A stretch of DNA of 64,000 nt from Schistocephalus solidus (Eukaryota > Platyhelminthes > Cestoda > Diphyllobothriidea > Diphyllobothriidae), in assembly GCA_017591395.1 (NCBI GenBank), contig WEDG01007025.1, positions 1 through 64,000 on the forward strand. The letters run 5' to 3'. The translations under genes and the position numbers were made by a program. The first letter of the stretch is position 1. Each line of letters starts with the position of its first letter. Under the pieces are notes generated by a model. That model was not told the origin of the DNA. It was given only the letters and a program-made list of their open reading frames with translations, and did not search any database. Positions 53,110-64,000 of this stretch are shown here, piece by piece.

Positions 53110-53527
53110 ATTGCGCTTCTCAATATCCGACCGACGATGTCCAACGTATGCTTCCCACCATGGTGGTGCCGAGACGGTGACTTGCACGTGGATTCGTTTT
53201 AAGTGATAGTAGACTTGCGCTGCATCTACCACACTCTCTCCTCCTCCCCCACCTGAGCCAGGTTTAATGACAGAGTCAAGAAGACGGGAGGCGGGAGAAG
53301 CACAGGTGGCTGGCACGGCCAGAGCTGCCCCTAGGCGTGTCACCACACCTGGCTCGGATCCCACGGAGTGAGAGTGCCCTAAAGGCCACATTAAGAAGAA
53401 GCCATTGCAGCCTGACCACCAGTCAGCCATTCCAAACAAAACACACATTAGGCTGACCACGCAGTCTGAGTTATCCCGTCAGTTGGCAACATTCCAACCC
53501 ACGGTGCTTATCGCCTCGTGAAAATTG
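53110..53527 (-). repeat. LINE-E 3' UTR fragment
   Basis: Collinear with 46310-46730 and 61190-61600 (GCCATTGCAGCCTGAC, GCGGTCCGAGTTATCC-type and TGGCAACCTTCCAAGCCACG blocks). It joins directly to an endonuclease fragment at 53528 with the whole polymerase missing. Confidence 0.7.
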
Positions 53528-54515
53528 GAGCCGTCGGAAGGCGGAAGAAGGTGTTGGTCAGCAGGAGTCGGTGTTCCGCACAGGTTCGAAGAAGAAGGAT
53601 GCCGTTATCGTTACAGCTACCGAGACCGTGGGGACACAGCACTCCCTGCTAGGCAGCGTGGTCTGTCCCGACGTGGGCGTTGAAGTCACCAAGGACAATT
53701 AACTTGTCCATCTTCAGCACAGTCGCCAGCAGGGCGTGCAGGTCCTCGTATAATTTGTCCTTCGCCGCATCAGAGCTCGTCATTGGGGGAGTGTAGGCGC
53801 TGATGGTAGTGACGAACTCGTCTCCCCGAAGAGGTAGGTGGAGGCTAATCAGGCGATCATTGATACCCTGCGGCAGGCAGAGCAGACGTCCCATGATATC
53901 ATTCCGGATGGCAAAGGGGACACCAGCGTCACGTCGCTCTACCTTTGGCCGGCCGCTCCAGAAGAAGGTGTAGCCGACACCCACCTCCTCCAGCTGACCC
54001 TGCTCAGAGAATCGGGTCTCGCTAAGAGCAGCAATGTCCACCTTGTAGCGCGTCAGTTCCTCCTCAGATTGTCTAAAAGGGAATGAAGATTCCAGGCGGC
54101 TAATGTGAGCGGACTCACCCAAGCAGCTCGAAGGGTATGGCGCGGGGGATGAGGACGCGATGTATTTTTGTTTGTTTGAGTTTTCCGACCGTGTATTTTG
54201 CGATCTGCTAGCCGTGGCCAGCTGCAGAAGCCGTAAGACCCAGTATTTGTTTAGGGCACCTTTTCTAGCCCTATCCTCCACGAAGAGTCATGGCTTTTTA
54301 GTGGGAATACGACCCCAATTAGCTTGGCCGCCTACGGGGTTGCGGTCGCCCCCACCGTAAGACTTTTTGAGAGGGGGAATTTGGGAAGTTCGGGAGGCAG
54401 ACATACCGGATGTGGAGGTATAGACAGCACCGGAGACCATCAGATGGTTTAGCCCGCCGGTCGTGGCGGTTGCCCAGGGTGTAGCCGCTGGGAAGTTTCA
54501 ACCTACGAGAAGCCA
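53528..54515 (-). pseudogene. LINE-E endonuclease (RTE-like)
   Basis: The minus-strand frame 54281-53649 encodes an exonuclease-endonuclease-phosphatase domain: [20 protein letters not shown] (Asp-Ile-Ala-Ala-Leu-Ser-Glu block), [51 protein letters not shown] and [22 protein letters not shown] at 53648-53646 replaces the expected Trp codon (TGG). After it the frame continues [20 protein letters not shown] to TNTFFRLPT at 53530. N-terminal sequence upstream to 54515 is a 5' region. The fragment lacks the C-terminal DH box. Confidence 0.82.
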
Positions 54516-54639
54516 CAGCTGAGAGTTGGGTACCAGTTAGAGGCGGCTATTGGAGCATTCACCACGTGTACGAGACAAACGGAACGAACAAATGCTATCG
54601 GTGTGGTGCTACCGCTATTCCCCTCAAATCCCTGCTTAG

Positions 54640-54725
54640 AAGTCTATTACCGATATAGACAAGAGAGACTGGAAAAGCAATTTCTGGCTTATTACCCATC
54701 ATCAGCTAGCCATAAACAACACCGG
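54640..54725 (-). repeat. SINE family X body, headless copy
   Basis: GACAAGAGAGACTGGAAAAG and CATCATCAGCTAGCCATAAA (+ strand) match 51150-51200. No tRNA-like head follows. Confidence 0.5.
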
Positions 54726-55134
54726 CTACCTAGACCCTCTACACTTCAAACACGCACTCAAGACACTTATAATTCTGCACATATCTCATGATTCTATTCC
54801 CCGTGTAATTTTAACTGCCTGATGATGAATTACTGAAACCTGCGTTTGTAACTGACTTTTTAATATAAATTTCCCAAGGACTCGCTAACTGCTGTTGTCA
54901 GATTGAAAAATAATCGATATAATGTTCATTAAGGGATATTTTGTGGTAGCTGTGCAGTGTAATCCATAGGGGCTAAACTGCGTGCGCATGCAAACGAAAG
55001 ATCCCAAACTGCAAATTTTCAAACACAACTAATCTTTTTATCCAAAGATTGTTTTTTTTAAGTTGCATTTTTTACAACCTGATGGAAAGCTATCGAGGTA
55101 GCTTAATTTGAATGTTTAAAAGCTAAAGCTCTTT

Positions 55135-55360
55135 GCTGGGACCTCGTAGGTCGCTGACATCTTCACGTTGGAGTCAAAGGACTGTGCCCTCTCCAATCTG
55201 CTTGACTGCGTTTCGACACTGTTCTCAGGTGGGGGAGTGGAACAGAGAGTGAGATAGATGCATTGAAAGTCTACTCTCACTATAATCCAGCGCAGGTCAC
55301 CGTCCCGGCACCACTCTGCTGTGGAGCATACGGTGGACATAGTCAAAACCGACGGTTGAA
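55135..55360 (+). repeat. LINE-E 3' UTR fragment, opposite orientation
   Basis: Its reverse complement matches 46325-46500 (GTCCACCGTATGCTCCACA, GGGACGGTGACCTGCGC, ACTCTCTGTTCCACTCCCCC). Because the other copies are minus, this one is plus. Confidence 0.62.
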
Positions 55361-55569
55361 CAGTCTGGGTCAAAGGAATTACGCCAAGCTGCCAAATCCC
55401 CCTATTGTTTAAGTGAGCTTGGAAGCATTCTCGTGCAGTCTACATTTATTTATTAGGGAAGCCAGTCTGGGTAGTCAGCCTACCATATCAGAATTGGTGG
55501 ATTCCCTGCGTTGCTGTAGCCCGGATGGGCAACTTAAGGCAAGTGTGATCAAACTCACGGTTCCCATTG

Positions 55570-55656
55570 GTGTCTCATAGCTCAGGTGGTTAAAGCGTTG
55601 GCTTTACTCAAGTCTTGCACTTGCTGTCCTCGGTTCGTATTTACCAGCGAGGCGCA
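55570..55656 (+). repeat. tRNA-like sequence, SINE family Y copy
   Basis: TAGCTCAGGTGGTTAAAGC is a canonical A box, and CTCGGTTCGTATTTACC is a B box with one degenerate side. The upstream flank AACTCACGGTTCCCATTGG matches the flank of 47410. Acceptor pairing TGTCTC/GCGAGGC is weaker. Confidence 0.5.
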
Positions 55657-55739
55657 GAGTGTTTCACATACGGGTATTCAATTACATTTGTTAACTCTGG
55701 CAAACACAGAGGCAATGGACTTTTGCGTTTTTTCACCAA

Positions 55740-55956
55740 AAACAACCGCGTCCGCGAGGCCCAGGTGCCAGTTGATGGACTTCGAGAGAACGAGAGAGAG
55801 AAGCTTTATTTTGAATGCGTCATACCAAAAGTTTCAGCACAAATTCCTGCATTCACCATGGATAAAAATGCTTACGCAAAAGCGGTAACATCGAAAGATG
55901 ACAAACGATACATAATGGTCGAAACGGAAACTGTCAACATCCTGATGAACCAACAG
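55740..55956 (+). CDS. Candidate coding exon of an unknown gene
   Basis: The open reading includes NNRVREAQVPVDGLRENERE, KLYFECVIPKVSAQIPAFTM, DKNAYAKAVTSKDDKRYIMV and ETETVNILMNQ, and ends at GTGAGT (55957), a strong donor. Composition and charge pattern look like conserved protein rather than repeat, and the sequence occurs once in the window. The 5' limit is unclear; AG sites at about 55701 and 55763 are possible acceptors. No partner exon was found. Function unknown. Confidence 0.3.
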
Positions 55957-55959
55957 TGA

Positions 55960-57177
55960 GTGTGAAATGCAAAATGTAGACTTTGAAAAAAATGTCGTTT
56001 CCTCTGAGCTGGAGGGGTGGGACAGTTCTGTGTGTTCCGGATCCATAAGGAAACCTGTTTACCAGGGAACAACTACTAAAGGGCGAATAAGTCCTAGCCT
56101 TTGGTGAGCGCTTGACGGCGTAATCACCGACATTTATTCCTTCACTCGTTCGTACCAAAAACTACCCCTTTCGGGGGGGGGGGCAATCCGTTCTGCCTGG
56201 GCCGTCGGTCGTCTGACGATGGGCTCTCTTGCCCTGGGGGTTGACCTTGGTCCTGACCTGAACGCCAGCTTTGCGGTTGGCCCGAATAGGGTGTTGCGGA
56301 CTGCAGGGCTGGTTTAAAAACCAAAGATGACCCATTCTTTACAGGGAATAGTTGGCGTCTCCTCCCCACTAGTAGGCGAAGGGAACGCGATAGATGCTAT
56401 CAGCAACAGGAAGAGACCATGATTTGTGTAAGAATTAATAATTAAATGTCAAGCGACCTGATGATCCGACACACGTGCCGTATGAGAGAACGGTAGGGGT
56501 GCCTTGTATGGCCGCCTAAACAGGACATGGGAATAGGAACCGCCCCGCCCATTTAAAATAGGGGATCTTACGGTAAATATCAGAAAGGGAAAATATGCCT
56601 GTGTCTTAATGCTAAAAATTATCCTGATGGCTATCCAATTCAAAGAGCGACCGATCTGACGGTCAACAACAGAGACCATCAACAGCCAGGTATTTATCAA
56701 CGTCGTAAAAAATGCCTTCGGTTACAACGTCATGCACCAACGTCAAATTGACATCATAATGTTGCAGGATAATGCTCCTGTGCATTGCTCAAATGAAGGA
56801 CTCGAATTTAGCTTCCGACTATAATCTCACATTTCTTAACTACAATGAACCTCTTCACCTGTTGCATGCAAAGGAATTTCATTCATGCTATCAGCCAGGA
56901 CGTCAATTGTGTACAAAATCTCTTTGCATCTATCGAAGGAAATAGGGACAAGCCGAGCAAATATATTTGAGTACAGGAAAAGCTGGATTCCCTACTCATT
57001 CATTTCCTGCACCATAGACAACTTGGACGTTTCTATGTCAACGCGACTTACAGCCGTTTTACACGCAAGAGACAATCAAAAAAAGTACGAGTGCGTTCTA
57101 ATTGTTATTTTTGTTTCCAGTATTTTCTTTTCATACGAAACTTTCACCCTCTGACTTAAATAGATGACCCATTATTA
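55960..57177. other. 1.2 kb without a supported gene
   Basis: Includes an 11-G run near 56166-56177, a GC-rich repeat-like stretch (56160-56390), a partial copy of the terminal-repeat unit (56490-56620), and an anonymous 89-codon frame at 56885-57154 (+). Confidence 0.45.
56490..56620 (+). repeat. Partial copy of the 57.2-kb terminal-repeat unit
   Basis: GGTAGGGGTGCCTTGTATGG, CCTAAACAGGACATGGGAAT and CTTACGGTAAATATCAG align with 57187-57290. It has only one end and no inverted partner. Confidence 0.65.
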
Positions 57178-57605
57178 GAGAAGTCGGTAGGGTTGTCTTG
57201 TATGGCCACCTAAACAGGACATGGGAATAGGAACCGCCCCGTCTGCTTAAACTAGTCGACCTTACGGTAAATTTCAGGAAGGGTAAATTTATCCATGTAT
57301 TGACGCTAACACTAACCCTAACATAAAACTAAACTGCCACATTAATCTAAACTCTGGCCCTACCCTAAACCATACAGTCAACGCGATAATAAACTTAACG
57401 CTTAAATTAATTATGACCTTAACCCCAACTCTGACCTTAACCTCAAAATTTAACCTAAACCTAAACTTAACCCTAACCATTACCCTAATCCTCAACATAA
57501 ATTCCTTGGAATTTTTGCGCAAAGCTACATGTATTGGGGACGGTTCCTTTTCCCATCTCCCGCTTAGACGGCCATACAATGCACCCTTACAGAGTAGTCC
57601 TTTGA
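57178..57605. mobile_element. Inverted-repeat element with telomere-like core
   Basis: The left end (57187-57240: TTGTATGGCC, CTAAAC, ATGGGAATAGGAACCG) is repeated inverted at the right end (57604-57541: TTGTATGGCC, CTAAGC, ATGGGAAAAGGAACCG). This gives terminal inverted repeats of about 55 bp. The core (57303-57500) is a degenerate CTAACCCTAA-type array of about 200 bp. No transposase is present. It is consistent with a small non-autonomous DNA element, or with a rearranged telomeric insertion. Confidence 0.55.
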
Positions 57606-57779
57606 ATTTGATGGTTTTCAATAAAAGAAATTATTCCTTAGCTAATAAATAAGACTTCATAATCCTACATGTAACGCCGTCTTCCTTATTCTCCATTGCA
57701 CTCCTTCTACGCATTTATAGATTTATTGTAATTGCAAAACTTTTCGTAAAATTCTACTGTATCTTCTTCTGCCCCCTGC

Positions 57780-59640
57780 ATTCGTGTTTCCGGCGTGCTG
57801 CTTATCAACACTGTCGAGCATTCACACTGCAGGTGCTTTATTCGCCCGTGTGTGTGCCAACCTCAACATCTTCGACCGCTACCCATGCGAGCGATCGGCG
57901 AAGTCTTGTACTTGTTTGTGCTTGTTACGGCTGCGATCAACCTCGCCTCTCCACGCATGTACAATCACTTCATGGAGCCGGGGCGCCAGTATGTCGACAC
58001 AAGACTTGTAGATTTCAGGGGGGTATAACGTCCTCTCCAGGTGCCTTGTTGGTGTGCAACCTTCTTCTGACATCAGTGAATTCTCCTTCAGAAGGGGGGT
58101 CGCATGACACTGCATAGGCAGGAGAGGGAGGAGGCTCCGTGGCACGTGGTGAGGGGGTCCTGGGCTCGGTTTCGAAATTGAGAAGGTTCTCGAAGTGCTC
58201 ATGCCAGCCCTCGACCTTGGTCGGATTTTCAGCAATAAAGCTGCCATTCATGTCACGAACAGAGTTGCTCATTGTAGAGGGCCTGCCACTAACTTAGCGG
58301 ATAAATTGGTAGAGTTTTCGAGTGTCACCGAAGTTTGAGGCCTGCTCCGTCGAGGTCGCTATTTCAGCCCAATATTTCTTCCAGTCTTCCATAGCCGATT
58401 TTGCCATCATCTTTCAGAGTTGGTGAAAGGAAGCATCGTTGCGGGACCTGGCTTGAGCCTTCTGGGCAGACAACTGTGGGTTTATTCCACTGATCCAATA
58501 ACTGTGGCGTTACTGAGTAATCCCAAGGATTTTCTCAGCTGCCCCATAGACAAATGCCTTCAGTGACGACCACTCACTACTACCTTCTCCGTCTGTTCGT
58601 GTAGTAAATCAGGACCGGATCTCTCTGTCCAGGGCCTCGGCAGTGCCGGGTTGTCGGATTTTGGCGACATCGAGGCGTCTAGCACGTTACCTTTTGAGTG
58701 CGGATGATAGGTGCACTTTCAAGCGTGTACGGACGATAACAGGATCAGACCCATAGGCATTACCAGTCTCAGCCCCACGCGTCGATCTGCTATCATGAAC
58801 CCAGCTGTGGAACCGTGAACTGACTAGAATGTAGTCGATCTGACTGGCCGTATGACCGTCGTTTGAATACCAGGTCAGCACGTGCTTTTTGAGGTGCTGG
58901 AAGCCCGTGTTCGTGACAAACAGTCGGTTCTGGTCAGCAGAGTTTAGCAGTCTCTCACCATTTTCACATCGATAACCAAGCCCAAAACGGCCATTAAGAT
59001 AACTGTTAGTGGAGTCACCACGTCCAGTCTAACCATTCCAGGCCCCAGCAACAATTAACATATCGTGGCGCGGGAGTCTTTACACTAACGCTTTCACTTG
59101 CGAGTAAAACGTCTCTTTGTCGTGCTGTTCGGTGGCGGAAGTTGGTGCGTACACGGAGACGATAGAGGGATATTTGAAGTGACCTTTCAATCGCACATAG
59201 GCCATCCGTTCGTTGACTGGTTCCCAAGCAAGCAGTGCATAATTTGCTTGTTGCGAGAGGGCAATCGCCACACCATGTCTACCAGAAAAGTCGCGAGGAC
59301 CACTGTGGCACAGAGTGAAGTGTGAGTTGGCTCCCGGGATCTTTATTTACAGAGAGCCTGGGTTAGGTATTCGGAATTCTAACAGGCAGCACACATCTAC
59401 GTTGTACTGATAAAGGCTGCGCGCCATCTGACTTTGGGTACCAGGGTCCAGGAACGTTCGCAAATTCCAGCATCCAATACCAAGGGTTCGATTCCGATTG
59501 AGTAGTCCGCACCACTTGACTAGGGTTGCGGAGCGCGTCGGTTCCCGCGGACGCCGTAGCATGGATCCTAGTTCTATATTCGGACATATTTTCATGAGGT
59601 GTCTTGGGGATTGTGAGTACGGGCGGGTCCCCAACAGCCA
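57780..59640 (-). mobile_element. LINE-F (RTE-like) 5' half: endonuclease and start of polymerase
   Basis: A minus-strand element running from 59640 leftward. The endonuclease (about 59540-58687) is followed by an inter-domain region and the first polymerase block (EFTDVRRRLHTNKAPGEDVI near 58077-58018, then PPEIYKSCVDILAPRLHEVI). It is lost near 57780, so the catalytic part of the polymerase is absent. Stops are frequent. Upstream, 59650-60370 is probably its 5' UTR and flank. Confidence 0.75.
58687..59540 (-). pseudogene. LINE-F endonuclease with altered active site
   Basis: Minus-strand blocks: GIGCWNLRTFLDPGTQSQMA (N-terminal Asn box) and YNVDVCCLLEFRIP (the Glu box is shifted). Further on: MAYVRLKGHFKYPSIVSVYA, PTSATEQHDKETFYSQVKAL, MLIVAGAWNG, LTWYSNDGHTASQIDYILVS and AETGNAYGSDPVIVRTRLK. 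In active relatives these read GDWN and GSDH. Here the Asp is Ala and the His is Pro, so both key residues are lost. Frame changes occur at about 59080 and 58900. Confidence 0.75.
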
Positions 59641-59649
59641 CTCGGATTG

Positions 59650-60375
59650 TTTTTTCGAGGTTTTCTCAGTTAGCGCTCTGGCTTTAGAGCCTACCCAGAA
59701 GGCAGCGGGGGCGAGCGAACTTATTTAATGGCGGTTCACATCGGCCACGTCATAGTGCCGTCATTAGGCTTTGCGGCATTTTATAAGACTTTTGGCGTGC
59801 CAGACCTCAGCCTATCGCACCCTGGTAGCACTGTCGCTGCTAGTCCACGACCGCTTATTCGCCAGACCCGAGAGTCTGCTTTTTGGCAGCTAACCATCAC
59901 TGAAGGCCATTCCACGATCCGCCACCTGTGGACGCGCCGGGTAACCAGTAGCTATGCTAATGGGTAACCCATCGTCTCGGGTAACCCATCTCCACGGTTC
60001 TGCGAACTCGGTACCCGTCCAATCAAATAACGTAGGTGACGCTGTCTTTCTGGTGAGGCGCACGTTAGTCTGGTGCGCCTGTATCATCCGAGGAGGAAGG
60101 TAATATATGACGAATAACTCCTGGTACAGACATTCCACCGCCCTCGCTCCAACGAGTAGTACGAAAGATATGCTAATAATCGATAGGGATTTAATATACA
60201 GAGAACTAGTTAATGTATGAAAAAGGGATGAGTTACAACAAGGGACGGGAGGTGACACTAACATGGCAGTTAAGCAACCGGTGGGGAGTGCAGTGCTATG
60301 GACAACTGCAAGAGAGGGACGAGGGTGAGAGGGACGATTTTTGGTTAGTGTTGCGAGAGGGAAGGGTACCGACCC
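59650..60375. other. LINE-F 5' flank, no supported gene
   Basis: Contains three GGGTAACC blocks (59938-59987), two of them in CGGGTAACCCATC-like contexts, possibly promoter repeats of the LINE. Open frames on both strands (59728-59967 +, 60264-59890 -) have no family resemblance. Confidence 0.4.
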
Positions 60376-60379
60376 TCTC

Positions 60380-61060
60380 CACCGACACGAGGTTACACCA
60401 TCTACATCCTAGATTGCCACTCAGACGCTGCTCCGCAATGATCAACTCCGATGACGTGACGAATGAGTTCTACGAAGACCTGAAAGTCCCCTATTAACCT
60501 TGCCGAGGGCGGACAAACTGGTTGCCATTGGTGACCTCGGTGCCTGCATTGACGCAGACGATGCTGTCTGGGAGGGGATACTCGTAGGCCATGGGACCGG
60601 AGCTACAAAATCGCTGACCTCCTCGTGCAGGCCTGCGTGGAACACAAGCTTCAACTGACCAATACCTTCTTCCGTCTCCTGATGCGGTGGAAGGTGATAT
60701 GGATACACCCTCACTCACGGCACTTGCATATGCTGTACTACGTCCTAGTTCGGAGGCGTGGCCAGCGTGGCCTTTCCGTGATTTAGACAACAACCGCATT
60801 GTTTCCTCAAAGATGAGGACCCAGTTGCAATCTCGCATATGATGACAAGAAAATTTAACACTAGGTAAGTTAAATGCTCTATTAATACTTGATACAGCTA
60901 AGGGCTGATTGAATTTTAACGGCTGTATGAGCTCCAAAATGGAAGAAAGGCAAACCCTGAATGCACATGCCAGTGTCAAAACCTAGTGAAGAGGGTCGGA
61001 GTATACTATCCAGACTACCACGATGGAAGCTCTCGGCCATGCACACCGCCAGCACTAGGA
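60380..61060 (+). pseudogene. LINE-E endonuclease remnant, + strand
   Basis: The reading NSDDVTNEFYEDL (60447-60485) aligns with [13 protein letters not shown] of the minus copy. After a frameshift, LPRADKLVAIGDLGACIDAD follows (about 60499-60558; the GDFNA box reads GDLGA). Then come [14 protein letters not shown] and YYVLVRRRGQRGLSVI blocks (60735-60783), SSKMRTQLQSRI (about 60807-60842) and a LGHAHRQH block near 61033. All in order but in several frames, so decayed. Confidence 0.68.
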
Positions 61061-61189
61061 GTAGTCGACTGACAATAAATTCGCACTCCCCTCTGCAACC
61101 TCGACCTCAGCAAAGTCAATAATGGCGCGTAATTTCGATTCCGACGACTAGTAGAACAGATGCTGAGGTCAGTTCAACCTTCGTGTTCG

Positions 61190-62010
61190 CGATGTCCACT
61201 GTATGCTCCAAAAAAGGGTGGTGTATGGACGTTGACTCGCGCTAGATTATAGTGAGACTTTTGCTGCATCCACCTTACTCTCTGTTCCACTCCCCCCACA
61301 TGCACCTGGCGTCAAGACAGAGTTAAGAAGACCGGAGATCGGAGAGGGCCCAGACCCACGCACTGTGGTTAAACACCAATCAAGAACACGACAGCATAAG
61401 AGAAGGGCGGCTCGCATCCCAACTTAGTGGGGGTGCCATAATGGCCACATTAAAAAGGAGGCATTGCAGCCTGACTCTCAGTCCGCCAGTCGTCCATTGC
61501 GCACAAACGCACGCACTAGACTGACCACGCGGTCCGAGTTCTCCCGTAAGTTGACAACCTTCCAAGCACGGCTTTAGCGCATCGTGATAGTTTCAAGCGC
61601 GTCAGATTGTTCATAGTGAGGGAAAATGAGCTGAGCCGTCAACCTCACTCCCCCCCCCACAATCAGACCACCGTCCGAGCCGGTCAGTTGTCTGATGTGG
61701 GAGTGGGCGCATTGGCTGACGGGTTGGCGTACCCGTCTCCGTGCGCCACATCACGACCTGGCCCCCATAACGCTCAAACAAGGATTCACTAAACCAGAGA
61801 ATATGGAGGAGTCATCGCCATCTGACTCCCAGTCCATTGGTTAGCCACTCAATGTACAACACACACTAGGGCCGACGGCGTGGTCTGGTGTAAGCGTAGG
61901 ATTTGCAGCCTTCCAAGCCACGGTTTCTGAGGAACCGTGATATTCTCGCATAAATGATGATGGTGTTGCTGTTGTGTATGTATGGTGGAGGTAAGGTGCG
62001 CTAATGTGGT
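61190..62010 (-). repeat. LINE-E 3' UTR
   Basis: Collinear with 46325-47165, including GATGTGGGAGTGGGCGCATT, GCACGACCTGGCCCCCATAA-like and GACGGCGTGGTCTGGTGTAA blocks. On the minus strand it follows the C2H2 coding end directly. Confidence 0.72.
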
Positions 62011-62337
62011 TTAGCCTACGGTGGTTTACCGCAGGTTATCGTGGAGCCGCATGTGACCTACTAGGCCTATGCGGTGTGTAAAGATGCGGGAGCAGTGAGG
62101 GCAGTGGAGGTGGGCATGATGACTGTATGTGGGAATCCCAGGCACTGGTTTGCCCGTCTCCATGCAATGGATTCGCAGGTGACAAAGCAGGCCGAATCGT
62201 GAGGGGAATTTGCGTGCGCATTGTGGGTAGGAGAAAGCGGGAAAAGTTGGAGAGTTGTCGTTTTTGACGGTGGGGGTTGCAGTGGCGTTGAAAAATGGGG
62301 CAATCAATACAGATGGCCATATAGGTATGGCGTACAT
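62011..62337 (-). pseudogene. LINE-E C-terminal C2H2 finger region
   Basis: A 103-codon minus-strand frame (62337-62026) ends with two finger-like units. Unit 1 reads FSYPQCARKFPSRFGLLCHL, then RIH; its first Cys is Tyr. Unit 2 reads LHCPHCSRIFTHRIGLVGHM, then RLH, with C-x2-C-x12-H-x3-H intact. The frame ends HDNLR-stop. Such paired fingers form the C-terminus of RTE-like LINE polymerases that are abundant in tapeworms and some other animals, as I recall them. The polymerase itself is missing to the right. A host zinc-finger gene is unlikely, because the same DNA recurs at 47160-47330 followed by the same 3' UTR. Confidence 0.7.
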
Positions 62338-62339
62338 CG

Positions 62340-63250
62340 ATCTATCCTGACTGCAGTTTTGGAACGTAGGACAGTAGTTTACTCTGTTGACATTGCCTGA
62401 CTACTTTTCAGTCTGAAATTTCCTACTTGAACCTACTGTTGTGGAGGCAGACACCACGCCAGACATAAGTGGTCTTGTAGCGGCGGCTTAAGTCGTAAGG
62501 AGAACCTAGCCACTACGACTTTCAGACTCGGTCCCAAAAAAAGAGTCGAAAATGGACACCAGTAGATAGAGCACTGCACTCCCTACAGAATTTTTAAGAA
62601 GAAATAGGGGGAAGTTGGCGGCCAGACTGGGGTACACTTCAGGCGTTACGAGAGCAGGTGCCCCGCGTGACGATGGGGCCGACATCTGAGCGCCTTCAGC
62701 TAGGGCTTGTGTGCATATGCCTTAAATTTGCCTGGCCGGTTCGGATAGCTGTGATTGGTCAAGAACCACACTGCCACAGGTACGCGCGAGGGGTTCATTG
62801 CTGCTGCAGGTGCCTCCACAATCTAACTAGTATAGTTCACCGTCCCTATTCGTTCACAACACCTCGCTTATGACTAGTTAAAATGTTCCAGATGACACTG
62901 AAGATTTAGATAGCCGCCTGGTAAAGGGCACGTCGTAATAACGCAAAGTCAACAGTTAATAACAGATCGTATGTTCGTGTTGTAGGAGTTCTCTGAGGAA
63001 CACTGGGCAGCGCCACCAGAAATTCCGGCTCTGACAGAAGCCACGTTTTTTTAAAACGTTCAGTCGTCACAACAGAGACTCAGATGGAGTTATTGTACTT
63101 TTGAGGTCCCATGTAGTGAAATAGCTTCTCCGGTGCGAGGGCTCCGTCGCGTGACAAGGTTAACTCAGATGCCTGTGGCAGCCTTCAGGTTGTATCTTAT
63201 TTTCTTGTAGGCGAAATGTGACAGGCCTCCATGCCAGGCCGTATGCAAAA
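62340..63250. other. 0.9 kb without a supported gene
   Basis: No polymerase blocks are found upstream of the C2H2 end. A 71-codon frame (62658-62873, +) is Cys/His-rich but shows no finger spacing. Confidence 0.45.
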
Positions 63251-63253
63251 CAT

Positions 63254-64000
<747 letters not shown>

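Noticed and set aside
57289..57621. 110-codon minus-strand Val/Arg/Lys-rich frame
   Set aside because: It is a translation of the degenerate telomere-like CTAACC array.
62026..62337. A host C2H2 zinc-finger gene
   Set aside because: The same DNA recurs at 47160-47330 followed by the same 850-bp non-coding stretch, so it is a repeated LINE C-terminus. One finger has lost a Cys.

Overview
This is a retroelement-dense eukaryotic (animal) window, best read as flatworm DNA and most likely a diphyllobothriidean tapeworm (Spirometra, Dibothriocephalus or Schistocephalus type). The case rests on a single-copy gene with 31-48 bp introns, a size class reported for tapeworms and schistosomes, and on crowded LINEs of CR1/Jockey-like and RTE-like type, including one whose product ends in paired C2H2 fingers. 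The genus is an inference. There is no sign of bacterial operons or CRISPR.

The only host gene I can support with confidence is a complete Derlin-1-type gene on the + strand (40073-48536). It has seven exons, 249 codons and no disruption. Its shortest introns are 31, 32 and 48 bp. Two introns of 3.2 and 4.0 kb are packed with RTE-like LINE debris and tRNA-derived repeats. The protein would be an ER membrane pseudoprotease of ER-associated degradation. It keeps the WR motif, a GxxxG motif and a C-terminal SHP box for p97/VCP.

1-32.8 kb is almost wall-to-wall LINE. I use working family names. LINE-A (CR1/Jockey-like, endonuclease plus reverse transcriptase plus ORF1) has copies at 1.15-5.77 kb (+), 14.55-19.6 kb (+), 19.6-22.5 kb (+) and 26.4-31.3 kb (-), plus fragments. 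LINE-B has a (TTTA)n tail, LINE-C a separate 3' end, and LINE-D a minus-strand copy at 8.8-10.5 kb. All are broken by stops and frameshifts. Several LINE-A copies share a composite 5' module that holds a fragment of another endonuclease and a tRNA-like segment in antisense.

32.8-40.0 kb is a Ty3/gypsy LTR element on the minus strand (LTR, gag, reverse transcriptase with YLDD, RNase H), interrupted by LINE-B and by a LINE-C 3' end. A 285-bp gag segment is present twice and nearly identical.

48.7-64 kb has no recognised host gene, only weak candidate exons (49.7, 50.3, 51.8 and 55.7 kb). It holds RTE-like endonuclease and 3'-UTR fragments, tRNA-derived SINEs, an inverted-repeat element with a telomere-like core (57.2-57.6 kb) and a 450-bp compound microsatellite (63.26-63.71 kb).

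Limits: element boundaries are by eye and usually good to a few tens of bases. Family assignments come from motif recognition, not searches.
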